Shown here one piece after another: positions 22,999 through 36,700 of a DNA stretch of 64,000 nucleotides. The stretch covers positions 87,642,546 to 87,706,545 of the forward strand of contig CM034531.1 of the NCBI GenBank assembly GCA_020002185.1, given 5' to 3'. Made by a program: the position numbers and the translations under genes. The notes below the pieces were generated by a model. It was given only the letters and a program-made list of their open reading frames with translations, made no database searches and was not told where the DNA came from. Within the stretch, counting starts at the first letter, position 1, and each line of letters opens with the position of its first letter. This DNA is from Paraescarpia echinospica (Eukaryota > Annelida > Polychaeta > Sabellida > Siboglinidae).

Positions 22999-25900
22999 CT
23001 ATTTAGTGGTTGGCCGTCTGGTGATTGTACAAGACCATAAGTCGATGTCGATAATAGGTTGCTGTTGTCCTTCACGTATACGTGTCTGATGCAGTCTGCT
23101 ACAAACTTTCTGCAGGCATTCTCCCTCTACAACGCCAATTGATGACGTCATATGCGTCGCGACATTTAGTCATTTTGAAGCGCAGCCTGTATCATCTGTT
23201 GTGTAAAATAAAAACACTTCGTATTAATTTCAGCAACAACAGTAGGCCCTATGTGTTGTTTTCATCGATATAATGACAGTATTATCTAAAGCGTCTTAAT
23301 ATACACGGCGAAGGACACAGTACCATAAGCGATACACGATCATTATGTTGCATTGCGTATAATGTGATACATGCGTAGTTCATCCAAGGAATGATAATAA
23401 TAATTTATGTACCTTTGGATGTGTTTAATAGTTGTGTATTGCTTGTCGAGAAAGGTAAACTGGACAAAAATCACGTGTTCAGCATAGGCGTGTGGAACTT
23501 AAAACCCGGTTCGCTTTGGCGGGTGATAAACGAAAGATTTTAACCGAATTGTGTAATATTCCCAATTGATCTAAACGAAGAGGCATATACTTCGTGAACA
23601 TGTTCATAAAGTTGGAAGGAATGAAATAACGCAGTTTTCTTAGTACACAACTAGACATTTTCGACATACAATCGACGTTTCAACCGCCTTCGGCGGCCAT
23701 CATCAGAAAAGTAAAAAAGTAAAAAAGGTAAGTTCATATATAACGCCGTATCCAGTCCGCTGGACTGCTCAAAGCGCCTTACACTTTACTCCCTGACAGA
23801 CCTGTTCAATCGAACATCATCTCGACTTCTCTTGGAAGCATTCAGCCTCGTTGTAATTAAAGCGCAAAGATAGATTATTCGTACACAAATATCCACCGAT
23901 GTCTATAGCCAGGTACTCATTCATACAACTGAGTGAACTGAAGCAATGTAGAATACACAAACTTGCCCAAGGTTCGACACTGCCGCACAGGATTCGAATC
24001 CTAGTTATCTCAGTCGAGAGTCCGAAGCTCTTATCGCTGCGCTACTGCGCTCTGTTAAACCTGTTCTTCCTCTGCACGCCAGATGGTGTGGCCAGCAAGC
24101 TGTCTCACACGTGACTCAGCCCTCTGTATCTCCCCTCGTCTCTTTTAATTGTTGGTGTTGACTTTCTAATCCAGATGGCCTCCTTAATAAATTGCGCACA
24201 CCTGTCTGTTTGTCTATCTACAACTCTGGCACCCTCCGAGTCCATTACACAGTTGTTTCTGTCCGTATGGTCAGTTATCGCCGACTTGTGTTCGATGTTT
24301 GTCGATACTACTTGTTTTCGTGTGAAACGTCTGATTGTTGTAGTTTCAACTTCTTTCTTATGTTCTTCTATCGTCGTGCCAAATTTTCTTCCCGTTTCCC
24401 CAATGACCGTGATGTTGCAGGTCTTGCAGCGAATTTGGTACACACAGTCGGTCTTCTTACTCTCTTCCCTTTAGTCTTTTATCTGTAGTAATATTTTTTC
24501 TGCGGTTTAGGTGTGCTTTGATAGCTGACGCTCTATCATGTTGTTTTAGTACGCGTTGCACTGGTTCTGTCACTCCTTGGATGTATAGTAAGTTGACTAT
24601 AGCTCTGAACCTTTCTGTGTCTTTCCTATCTTTAGTTCCCCCCCAGGTTTTGTTGTTGTTCCCTCATCTTCCTTATGATCCATCTTGGGTACCCGCATTA
24701 CTGTATCGCCTTGGTGATGTGCCCCACCTCTTTCTCTCTGTCCTCTGGCTCCGTTACGATGTTGTTGCATCTGTCCAGTTATGTTTTAATGACACCCAGT
24801 TTCTGATGTAGCGGATGGTGTGAACTAAAGTTCATATACTGGTCGGATACTGGTCGGTAGATCAAGGAGGCGATCTGGATTAGAAAGGCAACACCAACAT
24901 TCAAAAGAGACGAGGGGGTACAGACTGAGTCACGTGTGGGACAGCCTGCTCACCACACCATCTGGCGAGCAGAGGAAGAATAGTTCCTGATGAAGGCCGC
25001 CGAAAGCGGTTGAAATGTCGATTGTGAGTCGAACATTTCTAGTTGTATACTAAGAAAATGGTGTTAGTTGCAGAGGTATACAATTCCAAAAAACAATCGT
25101 TGCAGCAATACAAAGAAACCTTTTTTCCAATAATTGTGTTGACCCTTGCAACAAAAACAAAATAAGAACCAGACGAACGAAGCGGGATACGTTTTCTGAC
25201 AGGATAAAGCAACTAATTAACATACTCTCCCAGATGCATGACATACCACATGATTCAGATATATCTTAAAATAAATTGTTGACATACGCAAGTCCTATCT
25301 ATTATATACATGGTAAATATGTGTCGTGGTTTGAACTTGCGAGAAGGAAATATGTGTTCCGATGCCATAATAACTGTTTTCTAAACGCAATACACAAATA
25401 TTACTCATTACTAAACACACATGGCACGACTATATATTGACACATAAAACGTAATAATTATAAACTGGTTATTTATATGATTTCGAACGATTATGCATTG
25501 ACTGCAACATTATATACGGTATATGTCGATGGTTAGCTCAACACGTGCGTCCTACCTGATTTTGCGACAAGTCGTAACGCTTGTTTGTTGTATACCCATG
25601 GACGACGTCCAGCCTTGACTCTGACACGTCCCTTCGTAAGAACCCCAGACACGATCCCGGCTTTTCCTAGAGTCTACAACCGAGATGTTTGTATCTAATA
25701 ATAACTTCCATTATAAGAACAATGTTAAATGCCAAAAAGTGTGCTTTCAGTTTTTTTAATATTAAATTTAGTGTTGCATCTTCTTGGATTCCAAAGATTA
25801 TAAACTTTAAAGGATTGCTCATTTATTTAAATACATTAGTAGTTATTGTAGTATTGATAAATTTGAAGAAACCTTAAAAAAGCGACGTTTTGAGATACGG

Positions 25901-27695
25901 GGTAATTTTGACTGATATTGTTTATTTCTTTTAATGAGTGGGTTCGTAAATGCATGACTTGTATTTTACTAAATTGGGATTATTTTTCGAGGAATATAAG
26001 CCGGACACTGAAAGGTGAGACTATAAGATACACATTTCTGCAAAATATCATAACTGATGGGCTAAGTCCTAGACAAATATTTTCAGCTCGTGTGCAAGAT
26101 GGGCCTGTGCGACTGTTCGTTGTGGCGGGTCACAACTGTGTCCGCAAACCAACTCAAATACACTTCTTTTATATATCGAAATCACAAATCACTGCAAAAA
26201 CAAAATGTATATATTTCAGAGATTAATAAATGTTGGTTAAAATGGAAATGCTTTGTTAGTCTAGCAGCCTGCTTCGGCACTAGGTGTTAGACACAGTCGT
26301 AATTCAAATAATCCGAACCTCACGCATTGAGTCCGCCCACCCGCCGTGAGCCGAGTCCTGAAGAGCCTTGACCTTCTGGAACGAGTCGATCACCAACACG
26401 AAGTCCCCATCTTGGAACGTCATGTCCGAAGTGTCAACGATGTTCAGTAATTTAGGGTTGAAAAACCACCTGGGATGAAACAATACGTCTACGTGAAACT
26501 TTATGTGTGGATATCCATAGCTTATTGATAGTATAATTAATATTTCGTTTTGATAAATTCATGTACAATATTCATTTTTTAACCTGGAGAATTTACGCGA
26601 CCATTAGATCGACAATATTATCCAATAAAATATGTATGCAATACGACTGACTCCGAACAACTACATATTGGATATTTTCATCCACTTACTTCGTACCGTT
26701 GATGCATTCCACTAAAACATCACCGTCACCGTCCACCTTGTTTACAATGCCTTTCATTCCAAGCACCTGAAAGAGTTTACAATGTATTCCTTTATGTCGC
26801 GGATAGTCTAGGTCATTAACATAAATTTGCGCATGACATCCTCCGTCAACACTTGCCTTTGCTAACAATGTTGATAACGGTTATACAAGTGAACTTCTAC
26901 AGGACATATCATAAACCAAACATTCCCGCTTACAGCTGTCATTTCAAGATATTTACCTTATATCTGTTGTTATAAAAACGCTTTTGGAACTAGAATTTCA
27001 ACTAAATATACGATGGAATATCAAAATCGACCACAAGTTCGGCATCTACTTTTTGTGTGTGTGTGCGCGCGCAATATGTGATTACATGTGTACGAGAGCT
27101 CGCATGTGTGCGTGCGATCGCGCGTGCGTGCATGTGTGTTGGGGAGTGCATGTGTTTACGTATGTTGTAATGACTATTCAAATACCGCCTCGATAAATGG
27201 GTCGTCATACATTCTTGCCTCATTTCAAAATAAAAACTCGCCACTGCATGGTGTTCGTGCACATGCTTTATGCTCTTCGGGATCATCTTTTGGACAAGGC
27301 TGATGAAGACTTAACATGAATGCAACAACTGACGTTCGTACAGTGCACCATATGCCGCGCTCATTTTTGGATTCCACCCGCCGTGACCTTCTTGTAGCTT
27401 TTTTGTTAAAGATTGGTATTTCTCTATTAGCACGACGTCATATCTGAAATGCATTAGGCCTATTACATACATATTATTTTAGAACGAATTGTTTATATTT
27501 AAACAGGTGACGTGTCTTTTAGCCGACTAAAATTGTTTTCGTCGTTTGTCATTAAGAGGTAACCGTTGAAACATAAATACATCATATCAATAAAGAACAA
27601 CTATGTCCGTCGACATTTTCAAGGAGAGGAAATACCTATACACACCACACACACTGTATGTATATATATATACATATAATATATATATACGTATT

Positions 27696-27776
<81 letters not shown>

Positions 27777-30700
27777 ATACAGTGCACTGCAACTCACGCA
27801 TACTGAAGAAAAAACATCTCCCGCGTATATTATAAACCGATATAGCGTCAAAAATTGAAACAGAGATGTCACCTCTTAAACGGCAACGTCACATCCTCCT
27901 CCACCTCCTGGTCCTCGGGACACGACTCCAGTAGCGCCGGATTGTACGACCACCTGAAATAACAATGACGTCTTTACAACAACATGCCTGTTGCGAAAAT
28001 AAATTGTTTTGTACGCATAACTATATACGCATTACACAGCAACTAACCAAAACTTGACAGTGTTAGACATTATCCCCACGCACTCAAGTACAACACACGC
28101 TATATGCACACGCACAGGGTCATTCCAAACACACACGCACTGATACACACGCACACACAAACATGCTCACGTTCTCATGTACACACTAGTGTCCTGCGCG
28201 GGCCGGGCCTCGTCTAAATTTTGCAGGCCGGGTCGGGTCTAGGTATGCTATTTGCAGGCCGGGCCGGGCCTGTGCTAAAAACATATTCAACTCTGCGGGC
28301 CGCTTGGAAAATATCTGCCGATCAGGCCCGGGTTGGGACATGTTCTGGATGTAATAAAAATAGTATACATCATATTTCGAACATATTGAATGAACACTGG
28401 AAACCTGTGTGTCATGTCTGCGCATTGTTGTCGTGTACCGCCCGCCCCCATCGTCGAAAAACTGCCTTACAACATCTGCCTTTTTCGAGGAATGAGGTCA
28501 CTTCATCGACCAACAGTTATTACAACCTGGTCCATTCATTGCCATTGGAGATATCAACTTCCATCTGGATGATAAGACGGATCCAGACGCAAGGCGACTC
28601 ACAAGTTTTCTCCAGTTGACAGGTATGACGATGCACGTGCATGAATCCACCCATAGGACGGGACACACGCTGTACGTGCTATTGACTCGCTGCACGGACG
28701 AACACCTCATACGCAATGTCGTTACCACAGACATGGGACTCTCTGACCACTCTGCTGTTAACTTCACCATCAGTGCTGCTCCAAACCGTGCAATAATTAT
28801 GCAATCATTGAAATCATCTGTCGTTCCTGATCAATATAAAACCAGGTACATATCGCCATTAATAAAGAAGACTGGACTAAATCCCAATCTGGTGCTAAAC
28901 TATCGGCCTGTCTCAATCTGGTATTTGTCTCGAAAATGCTTCAGCGCGTTGTAACAAAGCAGCTTGGCGATCACATGCAAAAGAATAAGCTCCGGACTCT
29001 CGACTGAGGGAACGCGGGTTCGAATCCTGTGCGTCGATGTCGAACCTTGGGCTAGTTCGTTTACTCTACATTGCATCAATTCACACAGCTATATGAATGA
29101 GTACCTGGTTATAGACAGTGGTGGATATTTGTGTACGAATAGTCTTCGCGCATTAATTGCAGCGTGGCTGAATGCTTTCCAGATAAGTCGAGATGGTGTT
29201 CGATTGAACATGTCTGCCAGGGAGTAACGTGTAAAGCGTTTCGAGCAGGCTACTGCGCTATATAAGAACTTACCTGGGTTTTTTAGTTAGAGATTTTATG
29301 TAAAGTACGACCCATGTCAGTGGACGTTATGGAAGAAACTGGATGACCTGGACTTCGCAGATGACGTATCCCTACTCTCTCACAACTACCAAAAGATACA
29401 AGACAATACTAATGCGCTGGAAACCACATCTTGCCAAATAGGTCTCAACATCCACAAGGGGAAAACAAAAAACCTCCGCATCAACGCCACCAATAGAGAA
29501 GTAATCACACTACATGGAAGTGCCGTTAAAGAAGTGGAAGCATTTACCTACCTCGGAAACATCATCAACATACAGGGAGGAACAGGTGCTGTCGTCAGAG
29601 CAAGAATTGGCAAAGCCAGAACAGCCTTCCTACAACTCACGAACATCTGGAATACCAAATCCATTGCACCCCGCACTAAGGTCAGGCTCTTCAACTCCAA
29701 TGTATAATCTGTCCTACTTTATGGGTCCGAGACTTGGTGGACAACAAAGGCAACCATCAAGAGGCTGCCGACCTTCACCAACAACTGCCTGAGAAGAATA
29801 CTTCGGATTCATTGGCCAGATACAATCCGAAACGTGGATCTGTGGCAGAGGACCAGTCAACTTCCTATGGAAGAGGAAATCAGGAAAAGAAGATCGGGAT
29901 GGATCGGGCACACACTTCGAAAAGCAGACACAAACCTCACCAAACAAGGTGCTGTCCTGGAAAAGATGAAAAGAGGTCGATCACGAAACACCTGGCGCCG
30001 AGAACTTGAAGCAGACACCAGCAGGATGGGCTACACCTGGAACCAACTAGAGAAAATGGCCCAGGAGAGGGGACGCTGGAGAGCTGTTGTTGGCGGCTTA
30101 TGCTCCAATAGGGTTGACAGGCATAAGTAAGTGAAGTGACAACCAATAAAATATACTCATAGTTTCATATCCATGTCTTTGTAATGTAATCCTTGAATCA
30201 TCTACTGACATTGCTAAAACATTGTGACTGGAGTATTCAGCACACTTAGTGCATGTACACTGTAAGTTTTGTAAACTCGAACTTAACAAGCTAGTAGCTA
30301 GCTATCTTTTAATGATGTCTAGTGTCTAAACTGTAACCTGTTTGCTGACTAACTGACACTGCTAAGCCATTGGCACTAGCCTTGGCTATGTCGGGTCCCT
30401 GTAGCAGTGGCACGACTAGAAGAACGGATGACAACTGGCTTCATCAAAGTTGTTGTAAGGCATAGGTTAATTTAAATTGTTAATTTGTTAAGTCACTTAT
30501 CTCAATTAACGTAATTTAATTAATACAAACAAATTAAGTAATTAACTTTTCTGGACGAGGTTAATTTATTTTAATTTAAACAATCCAAATTAACTTTCAA
30601 TTAACTTTATTTTATTGGGTATTATTTGATGCATTCCAAAGGAATAGATTCTAGCACCCATCCAAGTAAAAATTATATCTGTGGACTGGAGGTTTTCTGA

Positions 30701-33700
30701 ACATATTTCCACATAACAAAATCAAAAGGAAATTGTGAAAATTAACTAAATCTGGCAAAACAGTATTTAACTTTCAAGTATTATAAATAGTTATGCAAGT
30801 AATTATACTGGTAAAATAACCAACTACCCTCACAAAGGCTCTCGCCTCCCTCTTTCATTTTTCGCGCGAAATCACAATTTGTTGTTCTTTTTATACAGCT
30901 ACCATAAGTGATGCGATGAAGGGATAGTGGTAATTCGTGATATGCATGTATTTTAAAGTCTGAAAGTCATATCTTAATTTCAGTTATTAATATTCTAAGA
31001 AAAAAGACTGCTTTATAAGTTGGTGTTTTGCGGGCCACGGACTTGCGGGCTGCGGGCTTACCCGCTTTTGACCCGCTGGCCTGGGGCAGAAATCTGCCGC
31101 GACCTCGCCTTTTCATTTACAAATTGTGTTAGCGCTGTGGAAACAATGCTATCTGCGCTATGATTGGTTGACTATTGTGTTATATATGTCTGTTGACAAC
31201 TGGTTATGGATTTTGAGATTGACCAATCATTTTGTTTTGATGCGCCTCTGAGCTTAGTTTCCAAGGATTTAGGCGCAGTAGAAGTTAACTTATTATTATT
31301 ATTTTGAATTACAATCACGAGTAGCGCGCTACTATGAAATACATATTCCAGGCTTTAACCATGATGTTTACCGTTATACGATTATAAACTAATGGCGTAT
31401 ATTCGAAATGCCCTCACCTCGTTATTCAATCATTTAAATATGTTCTGCTTGTTTATAGAGGGGCGATACAAGTGCAGCCAACAGAGGCGAGCGGTAGAAC
31501 CACCTATCGGACCGATTTAAATGCCCCCCCCCCACACACACACACATGTTACAACATTTGAAAGCGCTACATCACCCTTTCCCAATGAGGCCTGTTTTAG
31601 AGCTGCCAATTGGTGCAGTAAGCGTGAATCCAAAGTAAAACAAGGTCACTGTCAACTGATGAACTTTCGAAATTGTGCGCTTCCGCAATCGTCTTAACAT
31701 TACAATGGTTGTGTATCTACTTTACATAACTACAAGATGGCCACATCATATATTTTTGTAAAGATAATTGTCTTCCCTATCAAAATGAAGTACGATATGG
31801 CGGTGTTACCTGATACGATACCAGGAGAGCTAAGATCAAACAAGGTCACCGTGAAATGATGAACATTCGATTTTTTGCAATATCGGGAAAGTCGTAAAGT
31901 TATATTGCTCCTGTAACTTCTTCATTTACATGTAAGAGTTATATAAAGTAGGTGAAAGAACCAGTTTTTACGTCAAAATGCGATATGACATGGAGCTGTT
32001 AGTTGAAGAAGTATGTGTGGAGCGACGATCAAACAGAGTCACCGTCAAGTGATACTGTTCGAAATTGTGTCATCCCGCAAACGTCACATATTATTAATGG
32101 TTACGTATATCTACTTTACTTATCTGTTCATGGCAACGTCGTATACCGTTGGAAAGCCAACTACCTCCCCGTAAATATGGTTGACGACTGGTAGCTATAA
32201 AGTGGTACAGTAGGTGTGGAGTGAACGTTAAAAAAGGTCACCATCAAACGACGAATGTTCAAAACTACGCCACTCCACAGACGTTATACATTTACAATAG
32301 TTGCATAGCTACTTTGTATACATACACTAGGCGATTTTACATACCGTTTGAAAGCGTATTTTATCTACGTCAAAATCATGTATGGCATGGAGTTGTAAAT
32401 TTGTGCTCTGACTGTGGAGTGCAGGTAAAACAAGGTCACCGTCAAAAGATGTTTTTTTCGAAACTATGCCTTATCGCAGACAGTAGGTTAGGCAAATGTG
32501 GTGTTATACTTTTAACTGCATTTGTTGGTAATGGCAGAAATTCTTGCTAGATCCGTCACGCAGGGGTCAGAAAATAGGTGTATATGGATGCCACCCTCCA
32601 TTTTGAAGGTAATTTGAATGTCACAAACTCAAAATATTTTTACTAATTAATTGACATCTTCATGTACACACGGTTGCATAAAACCAAATATTATATGATT
32701 TGTACATGTATTGTCTTTGTTATCGGGTGTTGAACTTTGAATTCACTCATAGATATATAGGATAATCTAAAATAAAGAAGTGATCTTCTCAAATGTGTTG
32801 ATCGTGTTCAACAAAGTTTTTACACACCCAGTTATTCGTTGTAAGCCTCTTTGTATATACTCCTGCTGATATAATGTACATATTATTTATTACTATACAT
32901 GCATTCGGTCATTAACATGACGTGAAACTGACATTCAAAGAACTTGCCCAAAATGTAGTTAGGATTTTGAAGAAGAGAGGTGGCAATCGCAGGTTAGAAA
33001 TCTACTCGCAACACAGTCGACCAACTGTCAGATATGTTGAGGAATGAGATAATTCAATATCTCATGGAGGAATCCAATTTCAGGATCTGATTGACATACG
33101 TGGAAACTATGGCGATCATGATGGACATCATCAGTGCTGAGAAGATTGGCAACTATATATAAACTTTCGCTGCAATTATACATTGGCTAACCATCTATGA
33201 TCGTACAAGCTATTCTCTCCCAATGGGGAATAGTCTCTCTCGCAGATGTGAACCACCCCGAGAAGACAGCACCAGATGTTCGTGCAGGTTCAACCTGGCA
33301 TATGCTGTCGGTGAAAATATTGTTTTGGGGAAAAAACATTGATTCAGTATGTCTGCAGATCTTGTTTGCTAGGTTTAATTAACACCATTGGTTTTACTTA
33401 GACAAATAGTCGTATCAAATCCTAATAAACCCTAACAATGGCTTTGTGTTTGCTTAATTTAAGAACAGTTTGTAACGTTTACAGTTATTCCATTTCATAC
33501 GTTATATGTTTACTTATTATAAGACTGTGGGAGTGAATATGATATTGTGTGCATGTTTATTTGCGAGGTATTTAATAAGACAATACGTAGTGTTAATTAT
33601 ATGCACATAATTATTATGAACATACAGTGTATGTTCATACTGTGCATAGCAAGCTAGCCATGAATAAGTTAAAGTCGAGTTGAATGATGTCGGGGAATTA

Positions 33701-36700
33701 AAAATTACATTAAATTGAAGAGTGAACTGAGAATGAGTATTGTATGTGACAAGCGTTGCGCACCTGTGTGGATCAATGATTCATTGTTTATTGTTTCCAA
33801 CTATTGAGTATTACTAGCATGTATAGGTTCAAGTAATCCTGTATATTAATTTAATGGATTAGCTACAACAATATGGGTCATCTCTGGTAAGAGAAACCAT
33901 CTGCTGTTATAACAGCCTACTATAATTCTAGTAACTTCGTAAGTATGTGTTATGTAGTAAAAAAAATTATTTATGTAATATGAATGCAAATAATTTTTAT
34001 TTTAATAAATGTAATAATAATAACGATAACCCTGTCTGTCCAAAGCAAAAGGTAGACGTTATATATACTATATCCGTGTCACTTTTTCTGTTGCCATCCC
34101 TCTCGTTCTAATACGAATTTTCCATCTAGATTCTAGAGACTGTGTATTTCTACTTACCATATACATTGGTCAATGCAACATGTTCAAACAAGTTTTGAAT
34201 GAGTTAGTACTGTTACGATTCGCTGTCAAAACTGAATTGATGCACCCACGATATTTCAATTTAGGTCAGTTCGCGCTGTTCACTCGCAACAGATGTTCGC
34301 GCGATTGCCGAGTGGGCTTGTGTTCAAGTCAGCAACCAATCACCGCGCATATTGCATTGCTACCACAGCGCTAACAAAATTTGTAAGTGAAAAGGCGAAG
34401 TCCACGCGCACGTATTAGCAGATACTGGTGTTCACATAAATGATCACGGCTGATATGGTTGTTATGTTATCATTTGCATATACTCACACGTTACCGTCAG
34501 AAAACTGTACTTTTACGACCTTGTCAAATTTGTGTTTCACAACGCCCACCTTGCCCAGGTACTGCAAAATGACATGTGTTGCCTATAGCAAACTGATTCC
34601 AAGGAACGAACACGCAGATTAGTATGCATATATTATGAATTGCTAGTATGTTCACTGATTGGGTGTATGTTTTTGATCGGTGTTTCTACAATATGTGTGG
34701 GCCCAATAATAATACATATTGATCTTATGAATATATATATATATGTCATGCAGCTTTGCTTTTTAGCTTACCCAGGTGGATTAACTATTAACACCCTAAC
34801 AATGAGATAGCATTGATGTATACAAGAGGTTCTACCCACCAGGTTCGAAGTGTTACGCGCCATATTATGCTACAATAATTTAATACATTTCTTAATTATC
34901 GTCTTTTCTATGGTTTTGCCATTGTTAAGACTACCACATTTTAAAATACAGTATAATACTTTGTTGAATGGAAAACGCGCGAGGAATACGCATACAATGC
35001 TGTCGTACGAAGTGCCATATTATGCACTAGAGGCGCCACTTGATATTTTGTTTTCATTGATTGTACACCAGGGCATTTGTCTTCGTGGGGTTTCAGGCTA
35101 TACACGGTCATCGTGAAATGGATCCGATCGGACTTGATTAGGGAAAGCACCACACTTAACTGATGCTAACAAAAAATCAACATTCACCAAAACATGTAAC
35201 TCAAAGACCACACTGTGTACCGGATTAGGTTAGGCGTGAGAAGGAGCAAGATACATATGTTTTGTTTAAATACGGAAAATAGCAGCTATCGTGGTCGTAC
35301 TCTTGAGTGTTAAATAATGCGTGTTATGCAAGTGATAAACTATGTTATGTGTCATTTATAGGTTTAAATTACTGGGAATTCCATAAGTAAAATCTAATTT
35401 GCACGAACCTGCTTCATATTATTGGACCAGCCGCCATAGTGTTCTTGCAATCGAACGGCTCTTGTTTCATCTGAGTCCACACGCACTCGTTCACCAACAC
35501 CGAACTTCTGGGAGCGCAGTAACTTCATCATCAACAACAACAACAACAGCAGCAGCAGCAACAACAACAACAGCGACAACAACAACAATAACTGCAGGAA
35601 CAGCACCAGTAGTAGCATTATATCAACTATCAATATAGCTGTAGACTTCCAGCCAAAATAAATAACGGTTATAAAACGGTGGTAGTACGTGATTTGTAAA
35701 AAAAATGCTGCTATTGTTGTATATATGTTGTTGCTGCTGTAGCGTTTGCGTGACTAATCATGATGACTGTTAAATAATTCTACCAATGATAAGTGCATTA
35801 GCGGAGTGCGAACTTGTGACCGAAGCTTACAACTGGACAAACAAGAAAGGGTGAAATCCTCTAAAAAACAATAATATATAAATGTTACGTGATACTCAAT
35901 AACAAGAAATGTAAAGAGATGTGCAACACTAGCGTTATGTGCAACCAAAATAGTATACGTAACAACACTGGCAACGCTATCGCAACATTCTTCAGGATTT
36001 TGTTTGTGATACGAACCTTGTGTTCCCCCGAAGACCCACTACCGCCTAACGCTTCACGCATCAGCTCCAGCAGTCCTACTTCAGATCCACTCTTGTCATC
36101 TCCCGTAGAGTCCGTCCTCTTCTTCTGCTCCTCCTCATCGCTTTCCTTCCTCCGTTTTGACAGTCTCTCTCTCAGTGCTTGCTCGAGCAGACGACTGGAC
36201 AATGTTTCTTCCTCCTTGCCGTCCTTTGGTGAGTCGTTAGACGCCGCCGTGTCTAGCGTTGCTCCAGTGGAGCCTTGTGTTCTAGAGCCAATACCTAGTG
36301 AGATGAATGCATTGCATAAAGGACAAATCAATATTTGACATAATGCACCGAGAGGCACCTCATTTGTTTAACCACTCCATACCGAGTTGTGGCAACGAAC
36401 GTAGTTTTCTTTTGTAATAATAATATAATAATAATGACAAACTGTAGCACCTAAATCCCCAGGAATATGAGCTGAGAGGCGCAACATACAAGAATCATTG
36501 GGTAAAATCGTTAACAGGGACAAGCAAAAGTCGTCATTAAAACAAGGGACCGCCCAAAGCTAGGGTGGGAATGCAATTTCAAATAAATAAGTCTTGAATT
36601 TTTAAAGAAAGTTATGTATTGTCTTAGATGATTTTAAAGCGATAGGAAGGTGATTCTAGATTTTGGGTGCAGCTAAAGAAAAAGTACGTTGCCGATATTA

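Larger units (their letters stand above)
23665..25050 (-). mobile_element. Penelope-like element, copy 2, in the last intron of gene C, split by a SINE
   Basis: Minus-strand GIY-YIG region at 24443-24105 (MYQIRCKTCNITVIGETGR) with related, more decayed sequence up to about 24835. The 3' end continues past the SINE at about 24055-23710 into a hammerhead-like core at 23706-23674. On the right, 24856-25045 is an inverted copy of the 3' end, including the last codons (IKEAIWIRKATPTFKRDEG) and a second hammerhead-like core. Confidence 0.8.

Noticed and set aside
23990..24054. Possible tRNA gene
   Set aside because: A and B boxes are present but no cloverleaf forms, and the same sequence recurs as a truncated dispersed copy at 29.0 kb. 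It is the SINE head.
31570..32500. CRISPR-like array
   Set aside because: The units are diverged 198-bp tandem copies in an animal intron, not short identical repeats with unique spacers.
34300..34375. B-box-like GTTCAAGTC
   Set aside because: No A box or cloverleaf in its vicinity.
35394..35633. ORF starting with a Leu run that looks like a signal peptide
   Set aside because: The Leu run is translation of the CTG/TTG intron repeat; the true exon starts at 35507 after an AG acceptor.
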